Shown here one piece after another: positions 1 to 6,395 of a stretch of DNA of 7,544 bases (positions are counted from its first letter, which is position 1; each line of letters starts with the position of its first letter). Under the pieces are notes generated by a model that was given only the letters and a program-made list of their open reading frames with translations, was not told the origin of the DNA and searched no databases. The stretch spans positions 1 to 7,544 of the forward strand of contig JAFAMS010000436.1 of NCBI GenBank assembly GCA_019233165.1, written 5' to 3'. The position numbers and the translations under genes are program-made. The DNA is from Vulcanimicrobiota bacterium. GTDB lineage: Bacteria; Vulcanimicrobiota; Vulcanimicrobiia; Vulcanimicrobiales; Vulcanimicrobiaceae.

Positions 1-259
1 CCCCCGCGGCGCCGCCGCGCCAAACGGGCCCGACGGCGTGAATCACCCAGCGGGCCGGAAGCGCGAACGCCGGCGTGACGCGGACTTCCCCCGTTGGACA
101 GTTCGGATACTGCTTGCAAGCTTCGAGCAGCTGCGGACCCGCGGCGCGATGAATCGCACCGTCAACTCCCCCGCCGCCGCGAAGGCGTTCGTTCGCGGCA
201 TTGACGATCGCGTCGACCGGGATGAGCGTGATGTCGCCGACGACGATCTCCGGTTGCAT
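1..259 (-). CDS. Macro-domain ADP-ribose/O-acetyl-ADP-ribose hydrolase (3' part beyond window)
   Basis: Reading the minus strand from ATG 259-257 gives 86 residues and no stop before the window edge, so the C-terminal half is missing. The segment matches the start of YmdB/MacroD-type macro domains. GDIT is at residues 8-11 and VNAAN at 19-23 (adenosine and distal ribose binding). The glycine-rich [10 protein letters not shown] is at 28-37 and contains the Asp (D33) that is catalytic in this class. [12 protein letters not shown] at 67-78 is the next conserved strand. Family members remove ADP-ribose from acidic residues or cleave O-acetyl-ADP-ribose in the cytoplasm. The ATG is supported because family proteins begin a few residues before GDIT. 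A GGAGGG lies about 27 nt upstream, too far for a normal ribosome site. The gene diverges from the epimerase gene at 316. The class is clear; the exact substrate is not. Confidence 0.9.
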   Translation of the reverse strand, partial: MQPEIVVGDITLIPVDAIVNAANERLRGGGGVDGAIHRAAGPQLLEACKQYPNCPTGEVRVTPAFALPARWVIHAVGPVWRGGAAG

Positions 260-315
260 GCGAACGGGTTCGCGTTCCGGCGGGGTCCCTCCGGCGACCA
301 GCGAAGCGCCGCGGA
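260..315. other. Short divergent intergenic gap with small inverted repeat
   Basis: These 56 bp separate the divergent macro-domain and epimerase genes and must hold or adjoin both promoters. At 261-272, CGAAC and GTTCG form 5-bp inverted arms around a GG centre, which could be a small operator half-site pair or chance. I see no convincing -35/-10 pair on either strand and no good Shine-Dalgarno sequence before ATG 316. Confidence 0.3.
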
Positions 316-834
316 ATGCTCACCAGCGTAGCCACGCGCTTCGCAGAGGCGCGTCTCTTCGTCCCGGACGTCTTTACGGACGAGCGCGGTTACTTCAAGG
401 AGACGTACTCGCGCCGCAAATACGAGGCGTGCGGGCTGCGCGACGTTTTCGTACAAGACAATGTCTCGCGTTCGCACCGCAACGTCTTGCGGGGGATGCA
501 TTACGACCTGCGGCTGGCGAAGCTGGTCCAGTGCATCGAAGGAACGATCTTCGACGTCATCGCCGATGCGCGCGAAGGCTCTCCGACGTATCTGCAGTGG
601 GAATCTTTCGAGCTGAGCGAGGAAAACCACCGACAGCTGTACGTTCCCGCGGGCTTCGCGCACGGGTTTTTGACGCTCTCGGACGAAGCGCTCGTTTCGT
701 ATAAGCAGACGGAGCATTACGATCCCGCGCACGAGCGGGGGCTCGCCTGGGACGACCCGGCGCTCGGGATCGTCTGGCCGCTGGACGGCACACCGATCGT
801 TTCGGGGAAAGACAGAACGTGGCCGCATCTCTGA
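316..834 (+). CDS. rfbC: dTDP-4-dehydrorhamnose 3,5-epimerase family protein (RmlC/RfbC-like)
   Basis: This 172-residue cupin protein belongs to the RmlC family, which epimerises C3 and/or C5 of a dTDP-4-keto-6-deoxyhexose on the way to L-rhamnose or related sugars in the cytoplasm. [10 protein letters not shown] at residues 22-31 is the family N-terminal motif. LRGMHY at 58-63 carries the catalytic His62, and Lys69 follows in [14 protein letters not shown] at 109-118 is a cupin strand. Y129 and Y135 in YKQTEHY match the two conserved tyrosines, six residues apart. SGKDRTWP at 163-170 holds Asp166, the likely partner of His62. The usual loop between the catalytic His and Lys (HYQxPPxxQxK) is shortened here to HYDLRLAK. 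That marks a divergent subfamily, which might be a 3- or 5-only epimerase or use another nucleotide sugar. The 3' end overlaps the next gene by 16 bp. No other rhamnose-pathway genes are visible in the window. Confidence 0.87.
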   Translation: MLTSVATRFAEARLFVPDVFTDERGYFKETYSRRKYEACGLRDVFVQDNVSRSHRNVLRGMHYDLRLAKLVQCIEGTIFDVIADAREGSPTYLQWESFELSEENHRQLYVPAGFAHGFLTLSDEALVSYKQTEHYDPAHERGLAWDDPALGIVWPLDGTPIVSGKDRTWPHL

Positions 835-1682
835 TCGCCTATCCCTTCGGACCGGCCGGCCGCGAGCTGCCGCGCGTCGGGCAAGGATCGTGGCAGATTC
901 CTGAGCGCGGCGCCGCGGCGGAAGAAGCGAAGCTCGCGCTCCGTCGTGGAATCGAGCTCGGAATGGTGCACGTCGACACCGCCGAGATGTACGGCGACGG
1001 GCGCGCCGAGGAGCTGATCGGCGAGGCGATCCAGGGTCTGCCTCGTGTCGAGCTGTTCATCGTCAGCAAAGTTCTCCCGTCGAACGCCAGCTACCAAGGC
1101 ACGTTGCGCGCCTGCGAACGCTCGCTGAAGCGGCTGCGGACCGATTACCTCGACGCGTATCTCTTGCACTGGCGTGGTTCGCAACCGCTCGCGGACACGA
1201 TGCGCGCGCTCGAGAAGCTCGTCGACGACGGCAAAATCCGTTCGCTCGGGGTCAGCAACTTCGACGTCGAGGACTTGGAGGAAGCCGAAGAAGCGCTGGA
1301 ACGGCATCCGATCGCGTGCAATCAAGTTCTCTACCATCCTTGGGAGCGCGGGATCGAGCATCGCGTCGTCCCGTGGTGCGAGAAGCAATCGGTCGCGATC
1401 GTCGCCTACACGCCTTTCGGGCGGCGCTCCCTACCCGACGCCGCGACTCCGCAGGGCAAGCTCCTTTCAGAGCTCGCTGCGAAGTACGCCGCGAGCGTGC
1501 ACGCGGTCATCTTGGCATTTCTGACGCGCCGCAACGGAACGTTCGCAATCCCGAAAGCCGCGAGCATCGCGCACGTCGAAGCGAACGCGAAAGCGAACCA
1601 ATTTCGCTTGGACGACGCGGAGATCGCGCAGGTCGAAAAGGCTTTCCCACGTCCGCGCTCGGCCGAACTGCGGATGATCTAG
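819..1682 (+). CDS. Aldo/keto reductase
   Basis: This 287-residue protein is an NAD(P)H-dependent aldo/keto reductase with a TIM-barrel fold, acting in the cytoplasm. The catalytic tetrad is complete: Asp53 and Tyr58 in HVDTAEMYGDG, Lys84 in IVSKVLP and His117 in DAYLLHW. RSLGVSNFDV, near residues 140-150, is the family signature. IPKAASIAHVEAN at 244-256 is the cofactor-phosphate loop, with His252 where an Arg often sits. Length is typical of single-domain AKRs. The start is GTG 819, with GGGGA at 804-808 ten bases upstream, and it overlaps the epimerase stop by 16 bp, so the two genes are probably co-translated. That coupling suggests the substrate may be the epimerase product or another keto-sugar, as in AKR12-type deoxysugar reductases. 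This is inference from context only. The sequence itself looks like a generalist AKR. Confidence 0.92.
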   Translation: MAASLIAYPFGPAGRELPRVGQGSWQIPERGAAAEEAKLALRRGIELGMVHVDTAEMYGDGRAEELIGEAIQGLPRVELFIVSKVLPSNASYQGTLRACERSLKRLRTDYLDAYLLHWRGSQPLADTMRALEKLVDDGKIRSLGVSNFDVEDLEEAEEALERHPIACNQVLYHPWERGIEHRVVPWCEKQSVAIVAYTPFGRRSLPDAATPQGKLLSELAAKYAASVHAVILAFLTRRNGTFAIPKAASIAHVEANAKANQFRLDDAEIAQVEKAFPRPRSAELRMI

Positions 1683-2836
1683 CCGCGCTCAAAGCGCGGC
1701 TGCGGCGACAAGCGCGCGAGCTCGGCGCGGTCGAGCTGCGCGTTGCCGCGGCGGCTCCCGACGAGCTGACGCGCGAGCGGATGATCGGCTCGTTCGAGCG
1801 CGGCGATTTGGAGACGTGGAGGTACGGCTCGGCGTACGCGGCGTCCGCATCGGATCCGTCCCGAGTTCTCCGAGATGCGAAGGCCGTCGTTTGCGTCGCG
1901 GTCGCCTACGGCGCAGAACCGCCGCCGAACCGTCCTCCGCTCACCGGTCGCGTGTCAAACTATGCATGGCCGCAGGACTACCACGCGACGCTGCGCGGGC
2001 TGCTCCTCGAGCTCGCGTCGACGATCGACGCGTATGCCGGCGCGCCGGCGACGAAAATCGCTTGCGACACGGCCCCCCTCGCCGAGCGCGCCCGCGCGGC
2101 CCAGGCCGGGGTCGGATGGATCGGAAAGCACACGAATCTGATCTCGCCGGCCGCCGGCTCGTACGTTTTTCTCGGTGAGATCGTGACGACGGTGCCGCTC
2201 GCGGCCGACCCGCCGGTCAAGAAAAGTTGCGGAAGCTGTGCGCGCTGCGTCGCGGCCTGCCCGACCGGAGCGTTGCGCGGGGACTACACGATCGACGCAC
2301 GCCGCTGCATCTCCGACCTCGTCCAACGGACCGGCCCGATCCCCCGCGCGATGCGCCCCCTGGTCGGCGACTGGGTTTGGGGATGCGACCTCTGTCAGAT
2401 CGTTTGTCCGCCCACGCAGCAGGCCGCAGGCTCGAGGCTCTCCCCCTTTGGAGCGCCGGCCCACGAAAGCGCGTACCCGGACCTCATCGCACTTCTACAT
2501 TTGAAGAGCGCGGAATACCGCAGGCGATACCGGCGCTCGGCCATTGGTTGGCGCGGCGCGGCCGTTCTGCGGCGCAACGCGGCAATCGTCTTGGGCAACC
2601 TGCTCGATCGGGCTGCGGTCCCGGATCTCTCGCGCGCGCTGGGGAGCGATCCGCATCCGATGGTCCGTGGCGCGGCTGCCTGGGCGCTCGGCCGGATCGC
2701 TTCGCCGCCCGCGCTGGAGGCATTGCGAGCGGCGGCCCGCACGGAGAGCGACGCAGACGTTCTGAGCGAGATTTCATCGGCGTCCCGAGGAAATGTGGAA
2801 CCGCCACCCGAGCGCTCCCCGTTAGAGCCGATGTGA
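1679..2836 (+). CDS. queG: Epoxyqueuosine reductase QueG with C-terminal HEAT-like repeats (5' end unresolved)
   Basis: QueG is the cobalamin-dependent iron-sulfur enzyme that reduces epoxyqueuosine to queuosine at the wobble position of GUN-anticodon tRNAs in the cytoplasm. CDTAPLAERA and GVGWIGKHTNLI (2067-2144) match the family's active-site region, including its catalytic Asp. Eight cysteines for two [4Fe-4S] clusters have codons at 2228, 2237, 2246, 2258, 2306, 2384, 2393 and 2405 (CGSCARCVAACPTGA, ARRCISD, GCDLCQIVCP). GPIPRAMRPLVGD, between the cysteine groups, is also characteristic. After the cluster domain, about 2560-2760 encodes helical HEAT-like repeats, seen in longer QueG proteins. 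The start is a problem. Family-like sequence begins near 1679 (LAALKARL), overlapping the AKR stop, but there is no in-frame ATG, GTG or TTG from 1379 until ATG 1781. The span therefore marks the start of family-like sequence. A strict annotation would begin at 1781 and give 351 residues. Identity is very secure. Confidence 0.93.
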   Translation, partial: LAALKARLRRQARELGAVELRVAAAAPDELTRERMIGSFERGDLETWRYGSAYAASASDPSRVLRDAKAVVCVAVAYGAEPPPNRPPLTGRVSNYAWPQDYHATLRGLLLELASTIDAYAGAPATKIACDTAPLAERARAAQAGVGWIGKHTNLISPAAGSYVFLGEIVTTVPLAADPPVKKSCGSCARCVAACPTGALRGDYTIDARRCISDLVQRTGPIPRAMRPLVGDWVWGCDLCQIVCPPTQQAAGSRLSPFGAPAHESAYPDLIALLHLKSAEYRRRYRRSAIGWRGAAVLRRNAAIVLGNLLDRAAVPDLSRALGSDPHPMVRGAAAWALGRIASPPALEALRAAARTESDADVLSEISSASRGNVEPPPERSPLEPM

Positions 2837-3477
2837 ACCGCAAGAAATTTTTCCTCGCCCCCGTTTTCGTCCTCACAGCGCTGCTCGCGGGAGCGAGTGC
2901 CGCACCCGCGCAGACGTCTGCTATCGACGGTCTCATCAAACGGATGAGTCAGGTCAACTCCGGCCTGCAGTCGTACACCGCGACGACGCACGTCGACGTC
3001 ACGCTCCACACGCTCCTCGGTTTGGCGCCGGCGCTTGACGGAACGTATTACTACAAACAGCCGGACAAACAGGCGATCGTCTTCGATACGGTTCCCGCCG
3101 TCGCGCAAGCGTTTCAACGGGTGTATCCCAAGTTCGATCCACCCTCGAGGTGGCCGGCCGATTACAAGATCGCACTGCTCAGCTCCGACGCTTCGACGAC
3201 GACGTTGCGCATGGTGCCGAAAAACGGCGGCCGCGTGGCGCATCTCGACGTCAAAATCGATAACGCGAACGCGACGCCGACGTCGTACACCTGGACGTAC
3301 ACCGACGGCGGCTACGTGACGTTCGATCAGCAGTACGCGCAGATCGGCGGAAATTATCTCGTCAAGTCGCAATCGGGAAAAGTCGAGCTGCCCTCATACA
3401 AGGCCGACGTCGTCACGTCGTTCTCGAACTTCAAGGTCAACGTTCCGATCCCGGACAAGGTGTTCGAAGGCGGCTGA
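2833..3477 (+). CDS. Secreted LolA-like (outer-membrane lipoprotein carrier family) protein
   Basis: This 214-residue protein starts at GTG 2833, sharing a 4-bp GTGA overlap with the queG stop, which is strong evidence for translational coupling. The open frame extends far upstream, but that part is a shadow of queG. Residues 1-26 form a Sec signal peptide: basic RKK near the N-terminus, a hydrophobic core around 6-20, then an APA cleavage site before Gln27. There is no lipobox cysteine, so the mature protein is soluble and periplasmic or extracellular. The rest is beta-rich (for example DGTYYYKQPDKQAIVFD and the alternating strands around 3181-3350) with the half-barrel layout of the LolA/LolB superfamily. 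Family members carry lipoproteins or other lipids across the periplasm. Similarity is at fold level only and a true LolA role is not shown. It ends 9 bp before the convergent GNAT stop. Confidence 0.72.
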   Translation: MNRKKFFLAPVFVLTALLAGASAAPAQTSAIDGLIKRMSQVNSGLQSYTATTHVDVTLHTLLGLAPALDGTYYYKQPDKQAIVFDTVPAVAQAFQRVYPKFDPPSRWPADYKIALLSSDASTTTLRMVPKNGGRVAHLDVKIDNANATPTSYTWTYTDGGYVTFDQQYAQIGGNYLVKSQSGKVELPSYKADVVTSFSNFKVNVPIPDKVFEGG

Positions 3478-3488
3478 GCGCCGGCGCT
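3477..3488. repeat. Perfect 12-bp palindrome between convergent genes
   Basis: AGCGCCGGCGCT is its own reverse complement. It spans the gap between the tail-to-tail LolA-like and GNAT genes and includes the last base of one stop codon and two bases of the other. It could serve as a minimal bidirectional RNA hairpin, but the stem is short and no T-run follows on either strand, so it is not a standard intrinsic terminator. Confidence 0.45.
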
Positions 3489-3978
3489 AGGGAACGGCCT
3501 TGCGAAAGAAGGCGAGCATCCCGCGCTTTTCGGGCATGATCCGAAACTCTTCGAATCCCCACGCCTTCACCTGAGCGATCGCACGCGGCTGATCCATCGA
3601 GATGCAAAACGTGAGCGTCTTGATGTTGCGCTTGCGCGCGATCTGTTGGATCTCGTCGATGAGTCGCTCCGCGACCTGAGCCGGCGCGCCTTTGCGCGTC
3701 CGGAGCATCTCCATCATCGCGACGTCGATCCCGTTCGCGGTCTCCGGATCGTTGTAGCCTTCGGGGAGCCGGAAGACGACTTGCACGGTGCCGAGGATCC
3801 CTTTGTCGTCCTCGGCGATGAGAATCAATCGCCGATTCCCCTGTTGTTCTGCGAGCCAAAGGCGCGCGCGGTCGACCCAGGTGTGTCCGGGAGGCGGCGG
3901 CCCCGAGAGGATCCCCTCGCTGACCAAACGCTCGGCGTCGCGCGGGATCGCGAACCGAATGAAGACTCTCGAAGCCAC
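3487..3978 (-). CDS. GNAT-family N-acetyltransferase
   Basis: This 163-residue cytoplasmic protein has the Gcn5-related acetyltransferase layout. Strands around residues 50-70 (LILIAEDDKGILGTVQVVF) are followed by a central strand with IDVAMMEML at 84-92, a pyrophosphate-binding loop at 93-100 (RTRKGAPA), a long helix to about 117, the strand IKTLTFCIS, and AIAQVKAWGFEEF at 133-145, equivalent to the usual NxxAxxxYxxxGF motif. The acetyl-CoA loop is degenerate: the usual (Q/R)xxGx(G/A) register has Thr94 and Pro99 around Gly97. The start is GTG 3978, with no Shine-Dalgarno sequence upstream, so initiation could be leaderless or slightly different. The substrate is unknown. The gene stands alone on this strand, converging on the LolA-like gene and diverging from the cytochrome gene. 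Confidence 0.82.
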   Translation of the reverse strand: MASRVFIRFAIPRDAERLVSEGILSGPPPPGHTWVDRARLWLAEQQGNRRLILIAEDDKGILGTVQVVFRLPEGYNDPETANGIDVAMMEMLRTRKGAPAQVAERLIDEIQQIARKRNIKTLTFCISMDQPRAIAQVKAWGFEEFRIMPEKRGMLAFFRKAVP

Positions 3979-4034
3979 GTAGTCTGTTTTGCGACCAGGG
4001 GGAGGCTAGTTCCCGCTTTCTCGAATGGCGAGGG
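3979..4034. other. Divergent intergenic gap between GNAT and cytochrome genes
   Basis: These 56 bp lie between two divergent starts. A purine run GGGGGAGG is present on the plus strand near 3998-4005, but it is about 30 bases from ATG 4035, too far for a normal ribosome site. A second run, GAGGG, directly abuts the ATG. I see no convincing promoter hexamers on either strand. Confidence 0.3.
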
Positions 4035-4388
4035 ATGCTCGGCGCGCTTCGATCGCTGCTCTTCGTCGCCGCGTTGAGTGCCGTCGTCGCCGGCTGCGGG
4101 AAGCAAGTACGGGCGGCGGTTTCGGCCGCCTCACCGGCGCCCGGCGCGACTTCCGCAGATGTCGCTAAGGGTCGCGAACTCTACGCTGCGCGATGCGCGT
4201 CGTGCCATGGACCGACCGGAGTAGAGGGCGGAATCGGACCGAGTTTGCGCGGCGAAATGAAGCGACGGACGCGAACTGCAATCGCCGCCGCGATCGAGAA
4301 TCCGGTGCCTCCCATGCCGAAGCTCGCTCCCGCCGTCTTGACTCGCCGCGATGTTGCCGACGTCGCCGCGTACGTAGAGACGCTCTAG
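4035..4388 (+). CDS. Lipoprotein monohaem c-type cytochrome
   Basis: This 117-residue protein is a membrane-anchored class I cytochrome c. Residues 1-21 form a lipoprotein signal peptide with lipobox VAGC, so Cys21 would be lipidated after export. A flexible Ala/Ser/Pro-rich linker (about 25-41) leads to the haem domain. CASCH at 54-58 is the CXXCH haem attachment site, with His58 as axial ligand. GPSLRG at 68-73 is typical of this cytochrome class. Met94 in PPMPKL is the likely second axial ligand. The C-terminal helix DVADVAAYVETL closes the domain. It would carry single electrons on the periplasmic or outer face, with partners unknown. The photolyase-like gene begins 17 bp after its stop and is probably on the same transcript. 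Confidence 0.9.
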   Translation: MLGALRSLLFVAALSAVVAGCGKQVRAAVSAASPAPGATSADVAKGRELYAARCASCHGPTGVEGGIGPSLRGEMKRRTRTAIAAAIENPVPPMPKLAPAVLTRRDVADVAAYVETL

Positions 4389-4405
4389 GCGGTTTCGCTC
4401 CCCCA

Positions 4406-5833
4406 ATGGCGCGCACCATCGTGGCGTTCACCCGCGACCTGCGACTCGACGATCACGCGGGACTCGCGATCGCCGGGCGCAGCGCCGCGATCGTCCCGGT
4501 CGCGGTCGTCGACCCGATCGCCGCGGCACGTTTGCGCAGCTCGCCCCGGCGCGCCGCATACTATTGCGGCGCGCTCGCAGCGCTCGAGCGGGAGATCGCA
4601 ATCCGCGGAGGCCGGTTGATCGTGCGTCGCGGGCGCACGGGCGTTGTATTGCGTTCGCTCGCGCGCGCAGTCGGCGCGTCCGGCGTCGTGTGGACCGCCT
4701 CGTACGACGCGAAAGGCGTTCGCGCCGACCGCGACGTCCAAGAGTTGCTCGAGGAAGCGGGGATTCGTGCCCTGATCGTGCACGACGCTCCGTCGGTCGC
4801 ACCCGAAGAGACCGGCGGCGAGCGACGCGGATATCGCGCCTTCGTCCCATATTTCGAGCGCTGGCAGCAGCAGGACGTCGTCCCGTACGATACCTCGCTG
4901 TGCGGCTTCGAGCGACTCGACGTCGGAAGCGAGCCGCTCCCCGTCCCGGCGGAGTTCGGTTCCCGGTACGAGACGGGCGAGGGAGTCTCGCCGCACGCAG
5001 TCCGCACAAGGTTCGAGCGGTATCTCGAGAGCGAGATTTTGCACTACGCGCTCGCGCGCAACGCGCCCGCGGACGGCGAAACCTCCCATTTGAGCGCGCC
5101 GCTCTCGTTCGGACTGATCGGCGCTAGGACCGTCGCTGCGGAGGTGCGCTCGAGGCGCAACGATCCCTTACTGCTGGCGGAGGAACGGCTCTCGCTGAGC
5201 CTCTTTCTCCGCGCCCTGGCACAGCGCGATTTTTTCTTGCAGCTCGCCTACTTTTTCGAAACCCTCGACGAGTCTCCGCTGCAGGAGAAGATGCGACGGT
5301 TCCATTTCGAGCGTTCGCACGCGTCGCTCGACGCGTGGCGCGCCGGGCGAACGGGTTATCCGCTCGTCGATGCCGGCGTCCGCGAGCTGCGGGCGACGGG
5401 ATGGATGCATCCGCGGCTGCGCGCAATCGTAGCCTCGTTTCTGTGTTTCGACCTCGGCGTCGATTGGCGCGTCGGACGCGACGAGTGGGAGCGCTGGTTG
5501 ATCGAAGACGAGCCTGCGCTCTCGACCGGAAACTGGCAATGGATCGCCGGGGTCGGCGCCGACCTTGCCGCATATCCGCGGATCTACAATCCGGTCAAGC
5601 AAGCGCGCCGCTTCGATCCGGCCGGACGCTACATCCGGCGCTGGATCCCGGAGGTCGCGGCGCGAAGCGATCGTGCCCTCTTCGAGCCGGAGATCGAAGC
5701 GCGGCGCAATCAGCTCGCGCTACCGATCTTCGGCGAGCAGTCGTATCCGGCGCCGGTGATCGACCACGACGTCGCGGCGCGCGCGTTCCTCGAGCGCTAC
5801 AAGCGCGAGGTCGCCGTCGCTACCTCCGAATGA
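4406..5833 (+). CDS. Cryptochrome/photolyase-family flavoprotein with substituted repair-site residues
   Basis: This 475-residue protein has the class I photolyase architecture. An alpha/beta antenna domain begins with FTRDLRLDDHAGL (8-20), and a helical FAD domain covers about 200-470. FAD-contacting TSHLSAPLSFG (226-236), TGYPLVDAGVREL (316-328), NWQWIAGVGAD (376-386), RIYNP (392-396) and the YIRRWIPE tail (409-416) are intact. A largely ungapped hand alignment to E. coli photolyase shows unusual positions: Ala270 for Glu274, Gln273 for Trp277, Phe301 for Trp306, Pro336 for Asn341 and Ser373 for Asn378. Trp354 and Trp377 match Trp359 and Trp382. The family enzyme repairs pyrimidine dimers using light, but the lesion-contacting and flavin-tuning residues are changed. 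Repair of another lesion, a sensory role or reduced activity are all possible. ATG 4406 fits the family N-terminus, but no Shine-Dalgarno sequence precedes it. Family is certain; function is not. Confidence 0.9.
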   Translation: MARTIVAFTRDLRLDDHAGLAIAGRSAAIVPVAVVDPIAAARLRSSPRRAAYYCGALAALEREIAIRGGRLIVRRGRTGVVLRSLARAVGASGVVWTASYDAKGVRADRDVQELLEEAGIRALIVHDAPSVAPEETGGERRGYRAFVPYFERWQQQDVVPYDTSLCGFERLDVGSEPLPVPAEFGSRYETGEGVSPHAVRTRFERYLESEILHYALARNAPADGETSHLSAPLSFGLIGARTVAAEVRSRRNDPLLLAEERLSLSLFLRALAQRDFFLQLAYFFETLDESPLQEKMRRFHFERSHASLDAWRAGRTGYPLVDAGVRELRATGWMHPRLRAIVASFLCFDLGVDWRVGRDEWERWLIEDEPALSTGNWQWIAGVGADLAAYPRIYNPVKQARRFDPAGRYIRRWIPEVAARSDRALFEPEIEARRNQLALPIFGEQSYPAPVIDHDVAARAFLERYKREVAVATSE

Positions 5834-5837
5834 AGCC

Positions 5838-6383
5838 CTAAGCCGGGATTCGCGAATCGACCCAATCGCTCACGATCGGGATTCGCACGTCGTCGCCGTT
5901 CCACGCTTTGAACCCGTAGACGACGCTGGCGACGAACGCCACCGGGACGACGAGCGGGAGCAGCGGCCAAGCCGAGATCCCGATGATCGGGATCGAGGCG
6001 ATCGCGCTGAGCGCAAACCACAGCGCGTACATCCCGAAGTTGAACCCGAGCGCCTGCCAAGCCTGACGCTTGATGTAGGTGTTGCGCTTCGGATCGAGCA
6101 ACGCGATGACCGCGAGCGGCCAGAACGGATAGCCGAGCGCGACGAGCGCACGCGTCTCGGCCGGGACGTTGGCGAGGGTCGCCGTGGCGGTCACGCGCGG
6201 TGCGTGCGCGCCGTATCCGACGTTTCCGGAAAGACGGTTGGTCGCCCAGACGGCGTCGATACGCTCCGCGAGCCGGCAGCTGGGGCATTCGCCCCGCTCG
6301 TCGCGGCACGTCGCGCAGATCGGATGACCGCATTCGGTGCACGGCGCGACCGAAGGCACATTCGCGTGGAAAAAGCAGTCCAT
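5838..6383 (-). CDS. Membrane protein with N-terminal B-box-like zinc finger and DUF4870/Tic20-like domain
   Basis: This 181-residue protein starts at ATG 6383. Residues 3-36 form a B-box-like zinc-binding region with Cys3, His6, Cys15, Cys18, His20, Cys23, Cys26, Cys33 and Cys36, enough for two metal sites. A linker (about 37-75) leads to a membrane domain with three predicted helices at about 79-96, 112-133 and 136-158. YIKRQAWQALGFN (103-115) resembles the conserved amphipathic HAxQS-type segment of DUF4870/Tic20-like proteins. No biochemical role is established for this family. The finger is likely cytoplasmic and may bind a protein or nucleic acid at the membrane. The open frame continues upstream of 6383, but the Shine-Dalgarno site and the Cys-rich start favour this ATG. 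It ends 4 bp from the convergent photolyase-like stop. Confidence 0.78.
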   Translation of the reverse strand: MDCFFHANVPSVAPCTECGHPICATCRDERGECPSCRLAERIDAVWATNRLSGNVGYGAHAPRVTATATLANVPAETRALVALGYPFWPLAVIALLDPKRNTYIKRQAWQALGFNFGMYALWFALSAIASIPIIGISAWPLLPLVVPVAFVASVVYGFKAWNGDDVRIPIVSDWVDSRIPA

Positions 6384-6395
6384 GGTCTCCTCGAG

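Noticed and set aside
43..828. Long minus-strand open frame of 261 codons
   Set aside because: It is antisense to the epimerase, is rich in Arg with no recognisable motif, and crosses the macro-domain gene in the wrong frame. The macro frame at 1-259 and the epimerase frame give clear family motifs instead.
1600..1682. Possible AKR-QueG fusion by -1 frameshift
   Set aside because: The AKR C-terminus is complete and ends at a normal place, and I see no convincing slippery heptamer. It is kept only as one option for the missing queG start.
2227..2832. Upstream extension of the LolA-like open frame
   Set aside because: The extension is an out-of-frame reading of queG. The signal peptide right after GTG 2833 and the GTGA overlap define the true start.
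2395..3372. Minus-strand open frame of 325 codons
   Set aside because: It is a shadow of the queG and LolA-like genes, with Arg-rich low-complexity sequence and no family features. Both opposing genes are strongly supported.
4193..4405. Upstream extension of the photolyase-like open frame
   Set aside because: It reads the cytochrome gene out of frame. The photolyase N-terminal motif begins immediately after ATG 4406.
5834..5837. Terminator between the convergent photolyase-like and membrane-protein genes
   Set aside because: The gap is 4 bp and no stem with a T-run is visible at either gene end.
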